Shown: piece after piece, positions 21,949 to 34,439 of the stretch
Layout: every line of letters begins with the position of its first letter
Position numbering within the stretch: the stretch's first letter is position 1
From: Tetrastigma voinierianum
Lineage: Eukaryota; Streptophyta; Magnoliopsida; Vitales; Vitaceae
DNA: 64,000 nt
Direction of reading: 5' to 3'
Assembly: GCA_016808115.1 (NCBI GenBank)
Contig: JAEQBH010000134.1
Coordinates: forward strand, 372,001-436,000
The notes under the pieces: generated by a model
Seen by the model: only the letters and a program-made list of their open reading frames with translations
Told to the model about the DNA's origin: nothing
The model's database searches: none
Translations under genes and position numbers: made by a program

Positions 21949-23959
21949 GATTTCTTTCTTTGCAACTACCCGAGAACCCTCCATTCTAACTCTTCACATT
22001 TACGGTAAATTCCTTTGCTCTTCCTTCAAAAATACTTCTTACATATCTCTCTCTGATTTGATTTCCACCCAGCGGAGTTTGGTTTATAAAGATTATTCAG
22101 GTTTTTTCTTTTTTCATTTTCCTCGATTTTCTTTCTTCTTCGTCTGTTTCACATCTTGATATGATTTTGACTCTCCATATGGTGAATCCAACACAATCGA
22201 GAGACATTGCCAAGTGCCACTTTGGGCTTATGTTTCCTTTTCCATTTAAACACTTTGCAATTTCGATTTGGGCAGTGTACCTCTACATCTCTCTCTCCTG
22301 TTGTTCTTCTTCTTATTTTCATTTAATTTCATGAGAAAATGGTAATGAGTTTTGAATTTTAAATCGGCGATAGCTAAATGGTGCTTTTTGTTAAAGAAAT
22401 AACTTTTATTTTGAAAATAATTTTTTATTTCAATGGGTGGATTCGATCTAGCGCATCGATTGGTGGAAATACATTAGCTTTAATAATGAGTGAACTTTTG
22501 CAAAAATTTACAGTAGCAGGGTGTAGATTTGTTCACTACAAATGAAATTAACATCGACGATAGATTTCTTCTTGGTCATTTTCATATGACCATTCACTTG
22601 TGAATCGGGAGAGGAGTTAAATGGTAAGGCGAGGTCATTTTCCAAGTTTTACTATTCATTTTGTTTCTTTTTGGCATTTTAACTATCTTGATTTTTTCTT
22701 TTTCGTTTCATGCTTGTATTCTCTTGTGTCCTTGGTGTTTCATATTTATTTACGGTGATTTTAACCATTTGTTGTACTTCTTTTCGAAACTTTTGTATTC
22801 TCGATTAGTCATATTCTGCCTTTCTTTCCACTCAATTGTCTTTTTACCATGCTTGTGTATTCTTTGGTGTTTCTTTCTTTGAAATAGTTTCTTTTACCTT
22901 TCTTTATTTTTATTTGTTCTTTAGTTCATATGATGGTATGTCCTTAGAACACTCTTGATGCGCTATTTAGTATGCACTCTCAGCCTTTACTCTACTCTGA
23001 AAAATGGTAATTGTTGACATATATTATCTTGACTTATGGTAATATGTGTTAGTATTACTCATTTAAATGAATAACTATGACATATTCAAATTGTACTTGA
23101 ATAATAATGACATATATAAAAAATTTCATCACTTATATAATAGAACGTGATAGATAATTTATAAGTCGATAAATAGTCAATATTTATTTAATAATTTTTA
23201 ATTAAGTTCCTCATAATTTTTTAATCAAATTGATTCAATAAATTTTTTTTTTTTTTGAATTGAACTGATTCAATCTTTTTTTTATATCAATAATAAATAA
23301 ATTTATTTTGATAAACCATATTTTAATTCACTAATTAATCAATACAAAAAGTAAAAAATTAATTTTTTTTGAAAGAATAGCAAAATTATTTTATTAGGAT
23401 TGATTTATTTATATCTAACTATAAAAATAACATTTAATAAAATTTTTAAAAAACTAATTTATATGTTTTTTTAAAAAAAATATTTATTAAACTACTATAA
23501 AATATTAATTCATTTGTAAGACAGAAGAAAATTCCAATTTTTACGAAAAATAGCACAAAATCGTCATTTCGGTAAAAATCTGAAAATTTTCTGAATCTTG
23601 GATAATGATAGTTCAGTTGGAATTGTCTCTTAATCACAGCTTCTGCGTCGAATTTATTAATTCAAAGTTGGAATTTGCACGTTTTAAACAAATTATCAGT
23701 CTTGAGTAAGCTTGACGTGTGATGTATTAAAATTAAGCTATAACATGTCTTTCTTGTGATAATGTTCATGATAGAGATGATGGAAATGAATGGCTTGGAT
23801 TGAGCCATGTGTTAAAAATCTAGAATAAGGGACACATTGGGAATTAAATGGAAGTTTAATGAGGAAAAGACAAAACTTTGAATAGTGTTATCTTCTCCAT
23901 TTTGAAGCAAAAGGGCGTGGGCTGGTGATGAGAGAGGTGCGAAAGTTAGGTTTTTGAAT

Positions 23960-24080
23960 TTTAGAGAGAGAGTGATACCTTAACTTTCTAGGATTCGGAT
24001 GATCGGACCGTCAAATTTCTTAGACTGATAAGCGAAGTGGTTACACGCGGCGAGAAAACTACCGTCGACTTTACTTAATG
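23960..24080 (+). repeat. Gypsy LTR fragment
   Basis: Shares TTTTAGAGAGAGAG, GATCGG(A/T)CCGTCAAATT and spacing with 62525-62640 in the LTR at the right end of the window. It looks like a small orphan piece of a related LTR. Confidence 0.55.
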
Positions 24081-24405
24081 ATCTGACTCCCATCGATCGC
24101 ATGTAATTGTTGTTTCAGTTAAAGTCCACGGATAAAAATTAGAGCTTTATAAACACAGCACAAAACTTACCAAAACAAACAAGATAAAATAGTGGATAAT
24201 CATTATCTCTGATATGCATTAGTTAAGGAGATGAGAAGCGTTCTAGCTGTTAAATCTTACTTAGCATTATATTTTTCACATAGCTTTTTCTTAGCATTAC
24301 CTTCTTGTTATGAAGGGATAGTGATCCACTTTATGGGAAGTGGGTGTTTCCAAAATGGAAGGGAGGCAGACGCTTCACTTGCGTTTCAACCGTTTTTCCT
24401 TTTGG

Positions 24406-24480
24406 ATAACCATAAATATTAATTAATATCATTTCATAAATAAATTTATGGTTAATAATTTATGAAATTTTTATGGTTAT
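24406..24480. repeat. Nested inverted repeat (hairpin), MITE-like
   Basis: The outer arms are ATAACCATAAA (24406-24416) and TTTATGGTTAT (24470-24480). The inner arms are ATTTCATAAAT (24431-24441) and ATTTATGAAAT (24458-24468). All are perfect. CCATAAATAA and TTATGGTTATAA words recur to about 24880, so this may be the end of a larger AT-rich MITE. Confidence 0.75.
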
Positions 24481-25819
24481 TTTTTGTAATATTATTTATA
24501 AATTTATAAAATAAATTTCATATTTATAGTTACTCCATAATTTCCTAAATAAAAAAATTTATTTATGGTTATAAACATGAATAAAAAAATTAGTATTATT
24601 TATAAGCATAAAAGTATTATTTATTTCATATTTTTTATGGTGATAACTTTCTATGTGTACATATAACCATAAATAAATTTTATAAATTCTCTTCTCTAAA
24701 ATTTATGATATTTTACATTATTATAATTTATGACTAAATTTATAATATTATTCATAAATAAAAAATATAAATTACTAACTTATTTAACCATAAATATTTT
24801 ATTTTATTTTAATGTGAAATAAATTTATAACTATAAAAAGTTCATATTATTTCATATAATTTATAAATAGTAAATTATTAAAATTTCTAAAGTCGTAGTA
24901 AATTGGGGAAAATGAAAAAAAAAATGAAAATTTATTATTTTAATAAGAATGGATAAGAAAAAAGCTATAATTTATAGTTTTTTCCCTTGGAAATTATTTA
25001 CCCTAATCAACCATTAACAACTAATTAGAAGTCTTATCAAGCTATTTATAAGAATTGATTGGGGTGAATCGCCAATCAACTTTCCTAATCAACTCCAGTA
25101 GCTAAACCTAAATCGTAAGTCATATCTTCCAAAATAATGGGTATTAAAAACATGAAATCAATATAAATTATTTAAAAAAATATTAAGATATTTTCTTCCT
25201 CATTAGTTATATTGTCCAATACTATAGTAAAATTGGAGGTTATATATTTACAAATGGGGACAAGGAGCGGTGTGAACTGACTAAAACCATGAGACCTAGC
25301 AGGCAGTATGCAGGAACTTAAGAGCATGGATGAAAATTTTCATAATCTACAAAATTTCAGTAACAGATTTTAAGGAAATATCTGAAAATATCCATAGAAA
25401 TTTTGACACAAAATATTGATGAATTAAAAATTGATAAAAAAAAAAAAGTCATATAAAAGTAATAAAAAAAACCTTTAAAAATAAAATTAAGAGTATAATT
25501 GTAAAACCCGTGAAAATTTTAAATTTTAATTTTTCAGATAAAAGAGGCAACGGTAGTTTGAATAGTCAAAAAAAAGTTGAGATTTTTAGATCTGAGACCA
25601 GTGCGGTACCTTTATTGGAATCATCTCCACGAAATCTAACTACCGGTCGAATTTCGTTGGGCCAAGAGATAGTCGGAATTTCCATAACCCCAGCAGACAT
25701 GGGCGACACATGGCGATATATGGATGACATGGCAAGCCATGTGTCACAATGCATAACAAAGCATGCATGTATGTGACACCACGGCATGCCATGGTACAAA
25801 TGCATGCCTTTTGAAAGCC

Positions 25820-25828
25820 TATATAAAG
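25820..25828 (+). promoter_or_regulatory. TATA box of gypsy C 5' LTR
   Basis: TATATAAAG lies about 320 bases into the LTR, with the purine tract starting 50 bases downstream. Transcription would start near 25855. It is the only good TATA box in this part of the LTR. Confidence 0.65.
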
Positions 25829-25879
25829 AGTTCTCAAATCGGTTTGTGGGAGGGCGACAAGAGCGTCCGTGGGAGCGGC

Positions 25880-26026
25880 AAAGGAGGGGAGGAGGAGGAA
25901 GGGAGGAAAAGAGGAGAAGAGAAAGGGAGGAAAGGAAAGGAGAAAGGGAGGAAGGAGGAAGGAAAGAGAAAGAGAATAAGAAAGAGGGGAGGGAAGAGAG
26001 AGGAAAGAAAGAGGAAAAGGAAGGAG
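25880..26026 (+). repeat. 147-base purine-only tract
   Basis: Every base is A or G except one T at 25976. The tract lies in the presumed transcribed part of the LTR. ORFs on both strands here are products of composition. Confidence 0.92.
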
Positions 26027-27964
26027 TGTTGCGCGTTGAGTAGACCGGACTGACAGAACGCACAGGCTCATGATACAGAGGTAGGTTTCCTCCTACGGAT
26101 TTATTTTGCGCTTAGGGCCGTGTAATGGCCTAGAAGGTTTACGTTCGGTTTTAGTGAATTTGTATGTTGTGTGGTTTATTTGTGATTATTGGGGTGGTCA
26201 AGGGCCGGTTTCATAGGGTTTTGGGACATCCCGAGTAGAATGTGTTTGAGATGCAAATCCCGGCCAGAATGGCAAGCGAGATGCCCGAATTTCCGCACAC
26301 CCTTGTGATTGGGCATGTCAACTTTGAATGACCATAACTTTCTCGATCCGAAGTCCAGGTCGCGGCATTCTTCTGGACTCTGAAATCTCGTTGAGTCTAG
26401 AATTTAATAAAAATGAGTGCTCCAGCCAAAATATAGGCTGAAAGGGTTAGGCTGGAATCACGGGAAGTTGAGGAGATGAGAATTAGTTAATTTTCGGAAC
26501 TACGTTTCGAACCAATTGTACTTATGTCTTGGGACACATATAACGCCCCAAACGGGGAATTCGTGTTGGATGTTTTGTGTGAGTATTTCAAACTGAACTT
26601 TCTGAACTAAGTCCAGGTATTTCGGTAACATGGCAGTTATGTAGAGGAATGGTTAATATTATTATTTGCCATAAATTGAATAACATCTTTGAATATGGAA
26701 ATTATGTGATATATGTATGATAAAGATGGAAATAATTATATGCATTGGGTTGTATGACTGACATACTATGTCTCGGCAGGGAATATGGTCAGGCACTTGC
26801 CTAATGTGGATTTGGAATTATGTTATCACAATAGCTTGAATGATATGTTGACATGAATGAAGCCCGGAATGATAAAAAATATCCGTGCATGCTTATGTGA
26901 TGTACTAATTTGGTGTCATGTGGAATATCAACATGTTGCATGTATGCTAAATATGAAATGTTGTGTGCATTAGACATGATATGCATAGCACACACATAGT
27001 GTCACGGTGTAGGAATGTCATAGAGTCTTCATACATTAGTCATGGGTTTGAGTGGGTGGCTTTCGTCCACATGTATTAGTCTCAGGTAACACCACATTAC
27101 ATAAAGTGTTACCTGGTATTGATTGCTTCTTGCATTTGGTGTTGAGATCGTGTAGGCTTAGGAATGGGGCCAGTACAATTGAGTTCCACAAGTGTTAAAC
27201 GAAAATGGAGAAAAATGAAACGTGTCGGGCGTAGCAAGTAGGAATCAAGATACCCCCTCGGGTGAAAAACCTGAATCTGATTGAACAATAATCATCCACC
27301 GGTGAAAGCCCGAAAAATGTCGGAGGTGTAAAGACCGCGGTGAGACCGAAAAGTTACGTTGCCCAGACGCGAAGCGATTATCAATATCCACATGACTGGT
27401 TGTGAATCAGTTAGGATAACATTGATTTCATTGGCACTTGCATTGGAGTGGTGGGTCGGTTGACCCGGTACTTGGGGCATGTAGAGTGTCCATCTCCACC
27501 TACATGTGTAGATTTTCCATGATAAAGACAACATGTATGCACGGATTGGTTGTTGGTTTGACTAACAGAGCCGAATATTTATGTGCACCCAGGTGGGGAA
27601 TAGTACTGGTAAGTTTGCTCTACTCTTGGGTGTTAGGCTCACCCGTCGTGGGACCCCCTTTTCGGTCACGGGATAGGTGAGGAAAACTGGTAGCTCTGAG
27701 GCGGGATATGAAGCGGGCCGGACTGTGGGCTTGATTCTTGTTTTATGTATATATTAGAACGAACTAGTTTTAATATATGTTTTGTATTAAGAGTGATATA
27801 ATAACTCTTGGATTTATAGAAATGTATGGTCTTGTAACGTATGAATGGTATATGGATAATGGGCCCTATTGGGTCATTTTACTCGAAGTATGGGTCTCAT
27901 GATATGAGACACAGTTTCCCTCGAGTTGACGGTGATCAGCAGGACCCAGCAGTTTTGGTTTAAA

Positions 27965-27976
27965 CTTAGTATGAGC
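27965..27976 (+). other. Probable primer binding site of gypsy C
   Basis: TTAGTATGAGCAT right after the 5' LTR end resembles TTGGTATCAGAGC with two bases lost. A second candidate, TTTGGTATCA, occurs near 28119 but is not next to an LTR end. Confidence 0.5.
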
Positions 27977-28377
27977 ATAAATTACCGTACCTAGGGCGAG
28001 GACTTGGGCTTAGGCCATGGTCATTAAAGGTATAAAATTATCACGACTTGATATAATGGGCATCGGAGCTTGGGTTTGAGCCCATGTAGTGCCCAGGAAG
28101 TTGATATCCAGGTCATAGTTTGGTATCAATATAGGGGGTTACCTAGGAGTCCACGGGACAGGATTATATCATAGCATGCATTGTGTGTTTTCTTGTTTAT
28201 GTTTTGATTGTATGTGCGTGATTATGTGTACAAATTATATGAATTATATACGTGGTAAGATATGAAATGCGGACATGGTTGAAGCATAACCTTAGAGTTG
28301 GGATATTAAGTATTATTGGTACATAGCGTATGGTTGGACACAAAAATGATTCTAAACTTACTGTTTGACTTGTGTAG

Positions 28378-29157
28378 ATGGCAAGTAGAGGACGGGGGCG
28401 TAGAGGTCGCCCACGGGGCGATTGTCGACCACCACCTGTTTTTGATCAGCAGGCCTTCATAGAGGCCATGGGTCTTGAGTAACCTGGCTGGTGATGCGTA
28501 GAGGTCGGAGGTGCGGTGGCTCGGAGGTTCTGAGCACATCATCCTCCATGGCGTTCACGGGAGAAGGGACCCGATGGTAGCCGACATTGGTTCCGTCATA
28601 TTGAGAAGGATTCTCTCAGGACTATGAAGATCACCTCAGATGCTTTCTTTCGGTTCACGGCTTCATTCGACGAGAGGTGAACCCGGATACGGGTGGGAGT
28701 GGGTGACGACTTCCGGGGACAGGGGATCAAATGACATGGGATCGTTTTCGCAGACTATTCATGGGAAGTACTCGGCTTCCGCTAGACATCTCGAGAGTTC
28801 CTTGGGTTGAAGACGAGGCGATGGCGTACTTTCGAGTGCGTAGCGATTCTGAGTTAGCCACGTTTCGGGGATGATTGTGGCGCGACCCAGAGGTGTGAGG
28901 AAGTTTGAGGATGGGCTGAAGTTGTCCATTCGGGGCAAGATTGTCGGACATAACCTACAAGATATGGACTTGATGGTCGTCTGACGCTGATCAGTGGCGA
29001 GAGGTTAATGGCTCGTAGCATCGGGATGCGAGTCTTGATGATAAGAAGAGGGGAGCGAGCTTAACAACGGGCTCGGGAGAAAGAGCGGAGGACTACGTTC
29101 CACGAGGGTTTCGAGGCGGGCGTCGACCAGCGGGCCAAGGCCAAGTGCGGGTTACCA
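28378..29157 (+). pseudogene. gag of gypsy C, N-terminal part, broken
   Basis: The start ATG at 28378 gives MASRGRGRRGRP and PPPVFDQQAFIEAMG, a typical plant gypsy Gag beginning. Then come HHPP, a HWFRHIEK segment and MKITSDAF in the capsid domain, and FRGGRRPAGQGQ near the end. At least six frame changes and stops occur. The sequence runs directly into the left LTR of element D at 29162. Gag would form the particle coat. Confidence 0.8.
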
Positions 29158-29730
29158 GATCATATAAAATGAAATGATTGAATCATTATAATGGTTTTGA
29201 AGCAGTTAGAGTCGATGGTAGAAACAAGGGTATATTAGAATTTAGAATGCTCCGGACATCATTTAGGCATAAAGTGAAATTTTTTGAACATTTTCATTAA
29301 ATGCCCTAAGGAATAATGATTTTTCTTGTATATCGGACGGAAGAGGGTTTACAAAATTTTAAGCACAATTCTATGACTTTGACGCCCGATATTTAGAGAA
29401 TTGGGATTTAGTGAATAGTAATTTTAGGGCCGGGGTCGAACTGCGCTGATATTTTTCGGAAATTGGGCGAAAATGCAATGTCCGAAAATAATCATGGGGT
29501 CTACTTGGCCAAAGCAGATGAAAGCGGTGATTGAGATAGTTAGGATCAGAGATGTAATTCGGATAATATCTGTGATTTCGATTTTAATGATTTTAAATCC
29601 GATTTCGGTGATTTGGAGCACAGGTCAAAAGGATTTACTTAGAATATTTGCATGGTCAATTGAAGTTTAAAACGACAGAATATTTTGATGTTTAATCGGT
29701 ATAAAAGCAGTATAAGGCAAAACTGAGTAA

Positions 29731-29741
29731 AATCTTATATA
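29731..29741 (+). promoter_or_regulatory. TATA box of gypsy D LTR (left copy)
   Basis: CTTATATAAGG, followed by a purine-only tract at 29963-30009 after a CCAAT word at 29858. The right LTR has the same TATATAAG at about 37473. Confidence 0.6.
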
Positions 29742-29962
29742 AGGGAGATATTTTCTTGTGAGAGCCAATCAAAACCTTTCTTAATGGCTAAGTTATGATT
29801 AAAATATCATGAGAATGGACCAATGACAAGGTGACACATGTAAGTCACTTTTCATCAACCAATGAGATTGAGGGGCTTAAGTGCAATTTTGGTAAAGTGT
29901 GGGTTAAAAATGTAAATTGAAGAAATTGAATTCTCGAAAGGAGAATTTTGGGCAGCCACTAT

Positions 29963-30009
29963 GAGAGAAAGAGGAAGAAAGAGAGAAAGAAAGGAGAGAA
30001 AGGAGAAAA
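29963..30009 (+). repeat. 47-base purine-only tract in gypsy D 5' LTR
   Basis: No pyrimidine from 29963 to 30009. The matching tract in the other LTR runs from about 37699 to 37748. Confidence 0.88.
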
Positions 30010-31822
30010 CGTGTGAGACCAATGTGGAGAAAGGGTGAGAGGTGATTTTTTCTCCTCCTTCAAGCTCTTCAAGTGATCTCTGAAGTGGACTCGAGAGAGG
30101 AGCCAAGGAAGGCAGAACAAGTAAGTTTTAATGGTGGAAGGACGGATTTTTGATGTTTTCCGTACCTAATGCTGATTTTCTTGTGTGGATGGTAGAATTG
30201 TGGTATTTAAGTTTGAATAAGCGTGATTTTGATAAATTGAGAAAAGAAATGGATTAGGTTAGGGTTTGAAAAATCAGTGAGTGAATGGTTTAGGGTTTGA
30301 TGTTGGGTACGTATGATATGTTGAAATTGGTTGGGATTAATGTTGAGGTATAAGGCATTAAATGGGAGTGATTAGAGTGGAAAAAATGGAAGAAAAACAC
30401 ACATTCTGGAAAAAAAAATTCAAGGGACTGTCTCGGTGAGATGTTACGATTTTACATTTAGACCGGTTTTAATATTCAACATAACACTCATTTCTTGCTC
30501 CGATTTGAGTGATTCAAGTGGCTAATTAAACTAGACTTCAAGGAAAACCAAAACTTTATCCATAAATAGGCATTGTCAAATTCCGATTCTGTGGCCCAAA
30601 ATTTTCTCAAAGTGGTCGTATTTCAAGCCAAATTAAGTTGAGTTTTGCTTATGGGTGTACGGTTGTTTTGGACGTAAGTGAGGAGGTTGGTGCTCGGTTG
30701 GGTGATTCCAATTGGAAGAACCCTTAGTAGTTTCAAAGAAAGAGTATAAAGAACCAGTGTCAAATATGGAGTTAAGACATTGAAAAATGGGTATTTCAAA
30801 CAGTCCCGAGTGTAAAATCGGTAGAAGGCATTAAGGTCATTTTATAAATAAAATGGGTAATTTAGTCCATTTCACTTAGTTCACGATATTTTTAAGTGTG
30901 GTTAAATGAGATTTAAGTGAATGTGATGTGGTTGGGTGAAAATGAATGTGTATGGTGGATTAAATGGAAGTTATGGTTAATGGTTAGTTGTGGTTTTCTT
31001 GAAAAAGGTGAAAAGGACTATCGGACGGGAAACGGGAATTCGACGGGAAGCAAGCGGGATTGAGCGGTGAACGGTGAGTGTAAAACTAATATTTTGAAAA
31101 TTGAGTTTTAAAGGTAAATGATTTTAATGTGAAAAAGGAAAAGATTAATATAAAATGTTTTATATATGGATATCCATAAAATGTAGTAAATATATAAATG
31201 TTTACTTTGCCTAAATGTATGTATTTATATTAAATGTTTATATATGTGTACATATGTTAGGCATTATAGAGTTTAAAAATGTGTAAAGAATGCATGGAGT
31301 ATATTTGCATATATATATGTTTTAATGATAAAATGAGATTTAAATGTGATTTATAAATGTATTTTTGAAGAAAGAGTGAATGATTTTAATATTAAAATGA
31401 AAAGTTTAAATATAATGTTTATATATGTATGCATATGTTAAGGCATTATGGAAGTTTAAAAATGTGTAAGAAAATGCAAAAATGTATAAATGATAAAGTA
31501 AGGTTTTAAATGGATTTATAAATGTATTTGGAAGAAATGTTCTACGTGGTTACCCTAACCCCATATAGTTGTTATATTGATATCGCGAGGTACTTTAGCG
31601 TGTAAAGGATTTAGAGGATAAGTTATGGGTTACTAACTGAGGGAGGGAAATAGGGTGTCTAGAGTAATATCCTTACACGTGATAAAGTGCTTTGTATTGG
31701 AACCATGCAAGCGTGAGTTCTCACGGCGTAGTGGTTATGGCTGGAGATAAGCTGGAATGAGATTGTCCCTCGAGTGGTGCAGGAAACTGTTCGGTGTGTT
31801 TACTCCCTGGGTTCCATTAGAA

Positions 31823-32170
31823 AGAAAGTTTGAGGCATAATCTTTTTAAGGCATAAATGGATTTTAATTGTATAAGTATTGTTATAAAGAAAGAAAGAAA
31901 AGTTTGAGAACATAAATGTTTAAGGCATAAATGGATTTTAATTGTATAAATATTTATTATAAAGAAAGAAAAGAAAGTTTAAGAATAATCATTTAAGGCA
32001 TAAATAGTTTTAATTGTATAAATATTTATTATCAGAAGAAAAGAAAGTTTAGGCATAAATGTTTAAGAAATAAATGGATTTAATTGTATAAGTATTTATT
32101 ATAAAAGAAAAATAAAGTTTAAGGCATAAATGTTTAAGGCATAATTGATTTTTAATTGTAAAGTATTTGT
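31823..32170 (+). repeat. About 60-bp minirepeats near the end of gypsy D LTR (left copy)
   Basis: Five to six imperfect units consist of TTTAAGGCATAAATGG, TTTTAATTGTATAA, GTATTTATTATAAA and GAAAGAAAAG. The right LTR carries about three units at 39585-39785, so copy number differs between the LTRs. Confidence 0.8.
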
Positions 32171-32864
32171 GCTGATATACTGAAAATGTTATCTTAATGA
32201 AAATGTACACTCACTGGGCTCCTTTAGCTCACTCTTTTCCATATGTTTCAAAAACATTTTCAGGAATCGAGACAGGTGCGCGAGTAGAGTACCCTCCTAT
32301 GCAGTTAGTTGAGCCATCGAGGAGGCGTATGTGACGCATTATAAATAGTTGCATATTTTATATGTCAAATAAGTTGTCGTAATATATGCATATATGGATA
32401 TATTTTGAAAAGGAACTACTTAGGCGGTCGGCTTATGTCGACTCAAGCCCGACTTTTATAAAGCTGTGCATGGAATTGAAGAAGTTTTGAATGTTTTGAT
32501 GATTGAAATGAATAAATGTATATAGTATATATATTGTGTTGGATTGAGTTGTGGACGAGAGTCTGACGGAGGTTGAATTTGAAAGATTAAGTGTTTTTAA
32601 ATGCTTATGCGGGTATTTGTAAATTGAAGTCCAAAACAGGAGAAACTCGGCCGAATTTTAAAAAAATCTAAGTGTTTGAAAAAAAAAAGAAAGAAAAAAA
32701 TTTCAACCAACTTCACATTATTTCTAAAGATATGTTAAGGATTGTAAAGGGGTTCGCTCCATGGATTTTATTTGATGGTTTGGAGGAAGAAGTTTCTATA
32801 TCCCATTGGAGTCTTGGGAGGTCCTAGGGTTCATGAGGTTAATCAGAATTAGGGATACTTCCAA

Positions 32865-32880
32865 TGGTATGAGCCAAGGT
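32865..32880 (+). other. Primer binding site of gypsy D
   Basis: TGGTATGAGCCAAGG one base after the 5' LTR end matches TGGTATCAGAGCC with two bases lost. Confidence 0.7.
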
Positions 32881-33082
32881 TTTGAAAATGTTGCTAAGAT
32901 TTGAAAGTTTTATTTTCATATGAATGTTTTAATGTTTATTTTAAAATTACATAAATTATTTATGAGTTTAAAATCATATATACATTACATGACATATTAA
33001 ATTTTTGAATTCTGAAAATCGTCGTCGAGCCCGATAGCCACACAGGAAACTCCTGAGGCGTAGTACCACCACCCAGAGGAAC

Positions 33083-33700
33083 ATGTTGATGAGTGCTGCA
33101 TATAATTTCCTCCACCTGATACATAGTGACCCTATGCCTTCAGAGCCACCACAGACGGATCCACCCACTAGCCTCACGAGGTCGTGGGAGGCTTGGATAT
33201 CTTTAGAAGCGGATGGCTCGACTTTTTGCCAGCGCATTCTGACGACCCAGCCGGTAGCTTCTATGGAGAGGCGCTAGAGCAGACGCGGTGGATTAGGAGA
33301 CACGGAAAGAACACGATCATGGTTAGAGGAAATATGGGTCTACCAGATGATGAAATGTCTGAGATGAAGCGAGATGGTCCGGTTTTACTTTTCTCTTGGG
33401 TGGAAGCGTTAGAGTGGTGAAGCAGTTCAAGGAGATGCCGGAGGAGTGCAGCGCGGTTGAAGAGTTTGTATAAGTTTGTTCGGCCGGGTTACAAAAAGAT
33501 CACGGCGCGGAGGGTTCTTTAGGCTGGAGCGGGGACACCTCTGCAGCGGCGAGGAATATGAACGGAGTTTTGTGAGCTCGTCGGACATGTCATTTAGTAG
33601 GGAGGACCAGTTTTCGAGAAGACGAGGTTTCGTGAGTCTGGTCGGAAGATTTGGACCACGTGCATTAATATTTACCACGATGCAATGGAGTAATTGAGGC
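33083..33700 (+). pseudogene. gag remnant of gypsy D
   Basis: The first part (33083-33277) has a proline-rich stretch with PSEPPQTDPPTSLTRSW. The later part (about 33515-33680) has FFRLERGHLCSGEEYERSF and RRGFVSLVGRFGP, which fits the capsid motif F..L.QG..TV.EYE..F...RRFV.GL. Frames change between them. No zinc knuckle or protease is recognisable downstream. Confidence 0.65.
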
Positions 33701-33709
33701 ATGGCCCAG

Positions 33710-34430
33710 GATCATGAGAGGAGCATAGGTTTGAAATCGATACCTTACTGGTCAAGAGCAACAGGTGGGTCAGCGTGGGTTCAAGGGAATTCGATGCAAT
33801 TGGGGGTTTATGGATTGAATTATCTAAGCAGTCAATTGGAAGTTATATTAGGCTTTAGCTATTAAGTGAAATGATTCTAGGTTGATTTTGCTAAGAAATT
33901 GAAAAGAAAGAATGAGATTATAAGGATTGTCAATTTAGGTTAACTTCAATGTTAATGGAAGTGATGTTGTTTGATTGGTTTCAATGATTTAATGACATTA
34001 CTTGATGCTTGAAAGATTAATGGAGTGAATTAAAAAGTTGAATAAAAAAATGAAGATGATGAGGTTAAGGCAAGAAAGGGTTTAGTGGAAATGCATTGGT
34101 TTGATTTAGTTTAAGTGAATCAATGACATTGGATAATTATCAAATGTAAATTTGTTGAAAATAGGAAAGAAATTGAAATAATTATGAATGTGACATGTAG
34201 GATTGGCAGCCTTAGGAAGTATGGAAAAGTTGAGTTTCCATTGATTTTACTCAATTGGAAGGGATTAAATGCCTAATGGAATGTGTTAGATTAATGTTTC
34301 TGAAGGTGATTAAGGTATAAATGTATTTTTGCTAAGGTAGAAAGGCATTATCAGTTTTCCTTTAAGGATGCTAATGGCTTGATTTAAGGCTTGCAATGTT
34401 GTCATGAGCCTTGGGGATTTGAAATTGGAA
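33710..34430. other. AT-rich filler in place of protease and the reverse transcriptase N-terminus of D
   Basis: Between gag and the surviving palm of reverse transcriptase, where protease and the RT N-terminal half should be, there is AT-rich sequence with no codon signal. It contains loosely repeated TTGATTTAGTTT-like and GAATTAAAA-like words. It looks like a replacement or heavily decayed insertion. Confidence 0.5.
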
Positions 34431-34439
34431 GTGAATTGG

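Larger units (their letters stand above)
21611..25494 (+). other. CACTA 5' interior: leader-like and AT-rich non-coding sequence
   Basis: Just inside the left array a TATATA motif (21632) is followed by pyrimidine-rich sequence and a (TC)n run at 21927-21948, which looks like a plant promoter and 5' UTR. The open frames over 21624-22159 and 22661-22882 are low-complexity and match nothing I know. 23140-23640 and 24406-25250 are strongly AT-rich. 23960-24080 resembles part of a gypsy LTR (annotated separately). No transposase domain was found here; those begin at 50066. Confidence 0.5.
25500..27964 (+). repeat. 5' LTR of gypsy C
   Basis: It starts TGTAAAACCCG and ends near GGTTTAAAC, a degraded GGGTTTCACA. 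From about 25950 it aligns with 44460-46432 in the 3' LTR. The U3 portion contains a TATA box and is followed by an almost pure purine tract. Confidence 0.85.
29162..32863 (+). repeat. 5' LTR of gypsy D (3.7 kb)
   Basis: It aligns with 36876-40472 along its whole length. Shared landmarks are the TATA region, a purine tract, an ATATATGTATGCATATGTT block and an array of TTTAAGGCATAAATG minirepeats near 31823-32170. Confidence 0.88.

Noticed and set aside
21624..22159. Serine- and phenylalanine-rich ORFs inside the left CACTA arm
   Set aside because: They read through a pyrimidine-rich leader with a TC microsatellite and have no conserved domain; a 5' UTR or intron is the better explanation.
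22661..22882. Hydrophobic 73-codon ORF, possible membrane protein
   Set aside because: T-rich sequence gives Phe, Leu and Cys by chance; no start context, homology or conserved neighbour.
25566..26071. ORFs of 140-165 codons on the minus strand
   Set aside because: They are the complement of the 147-base purine tract plus LTR sequence; composition alone explains them.
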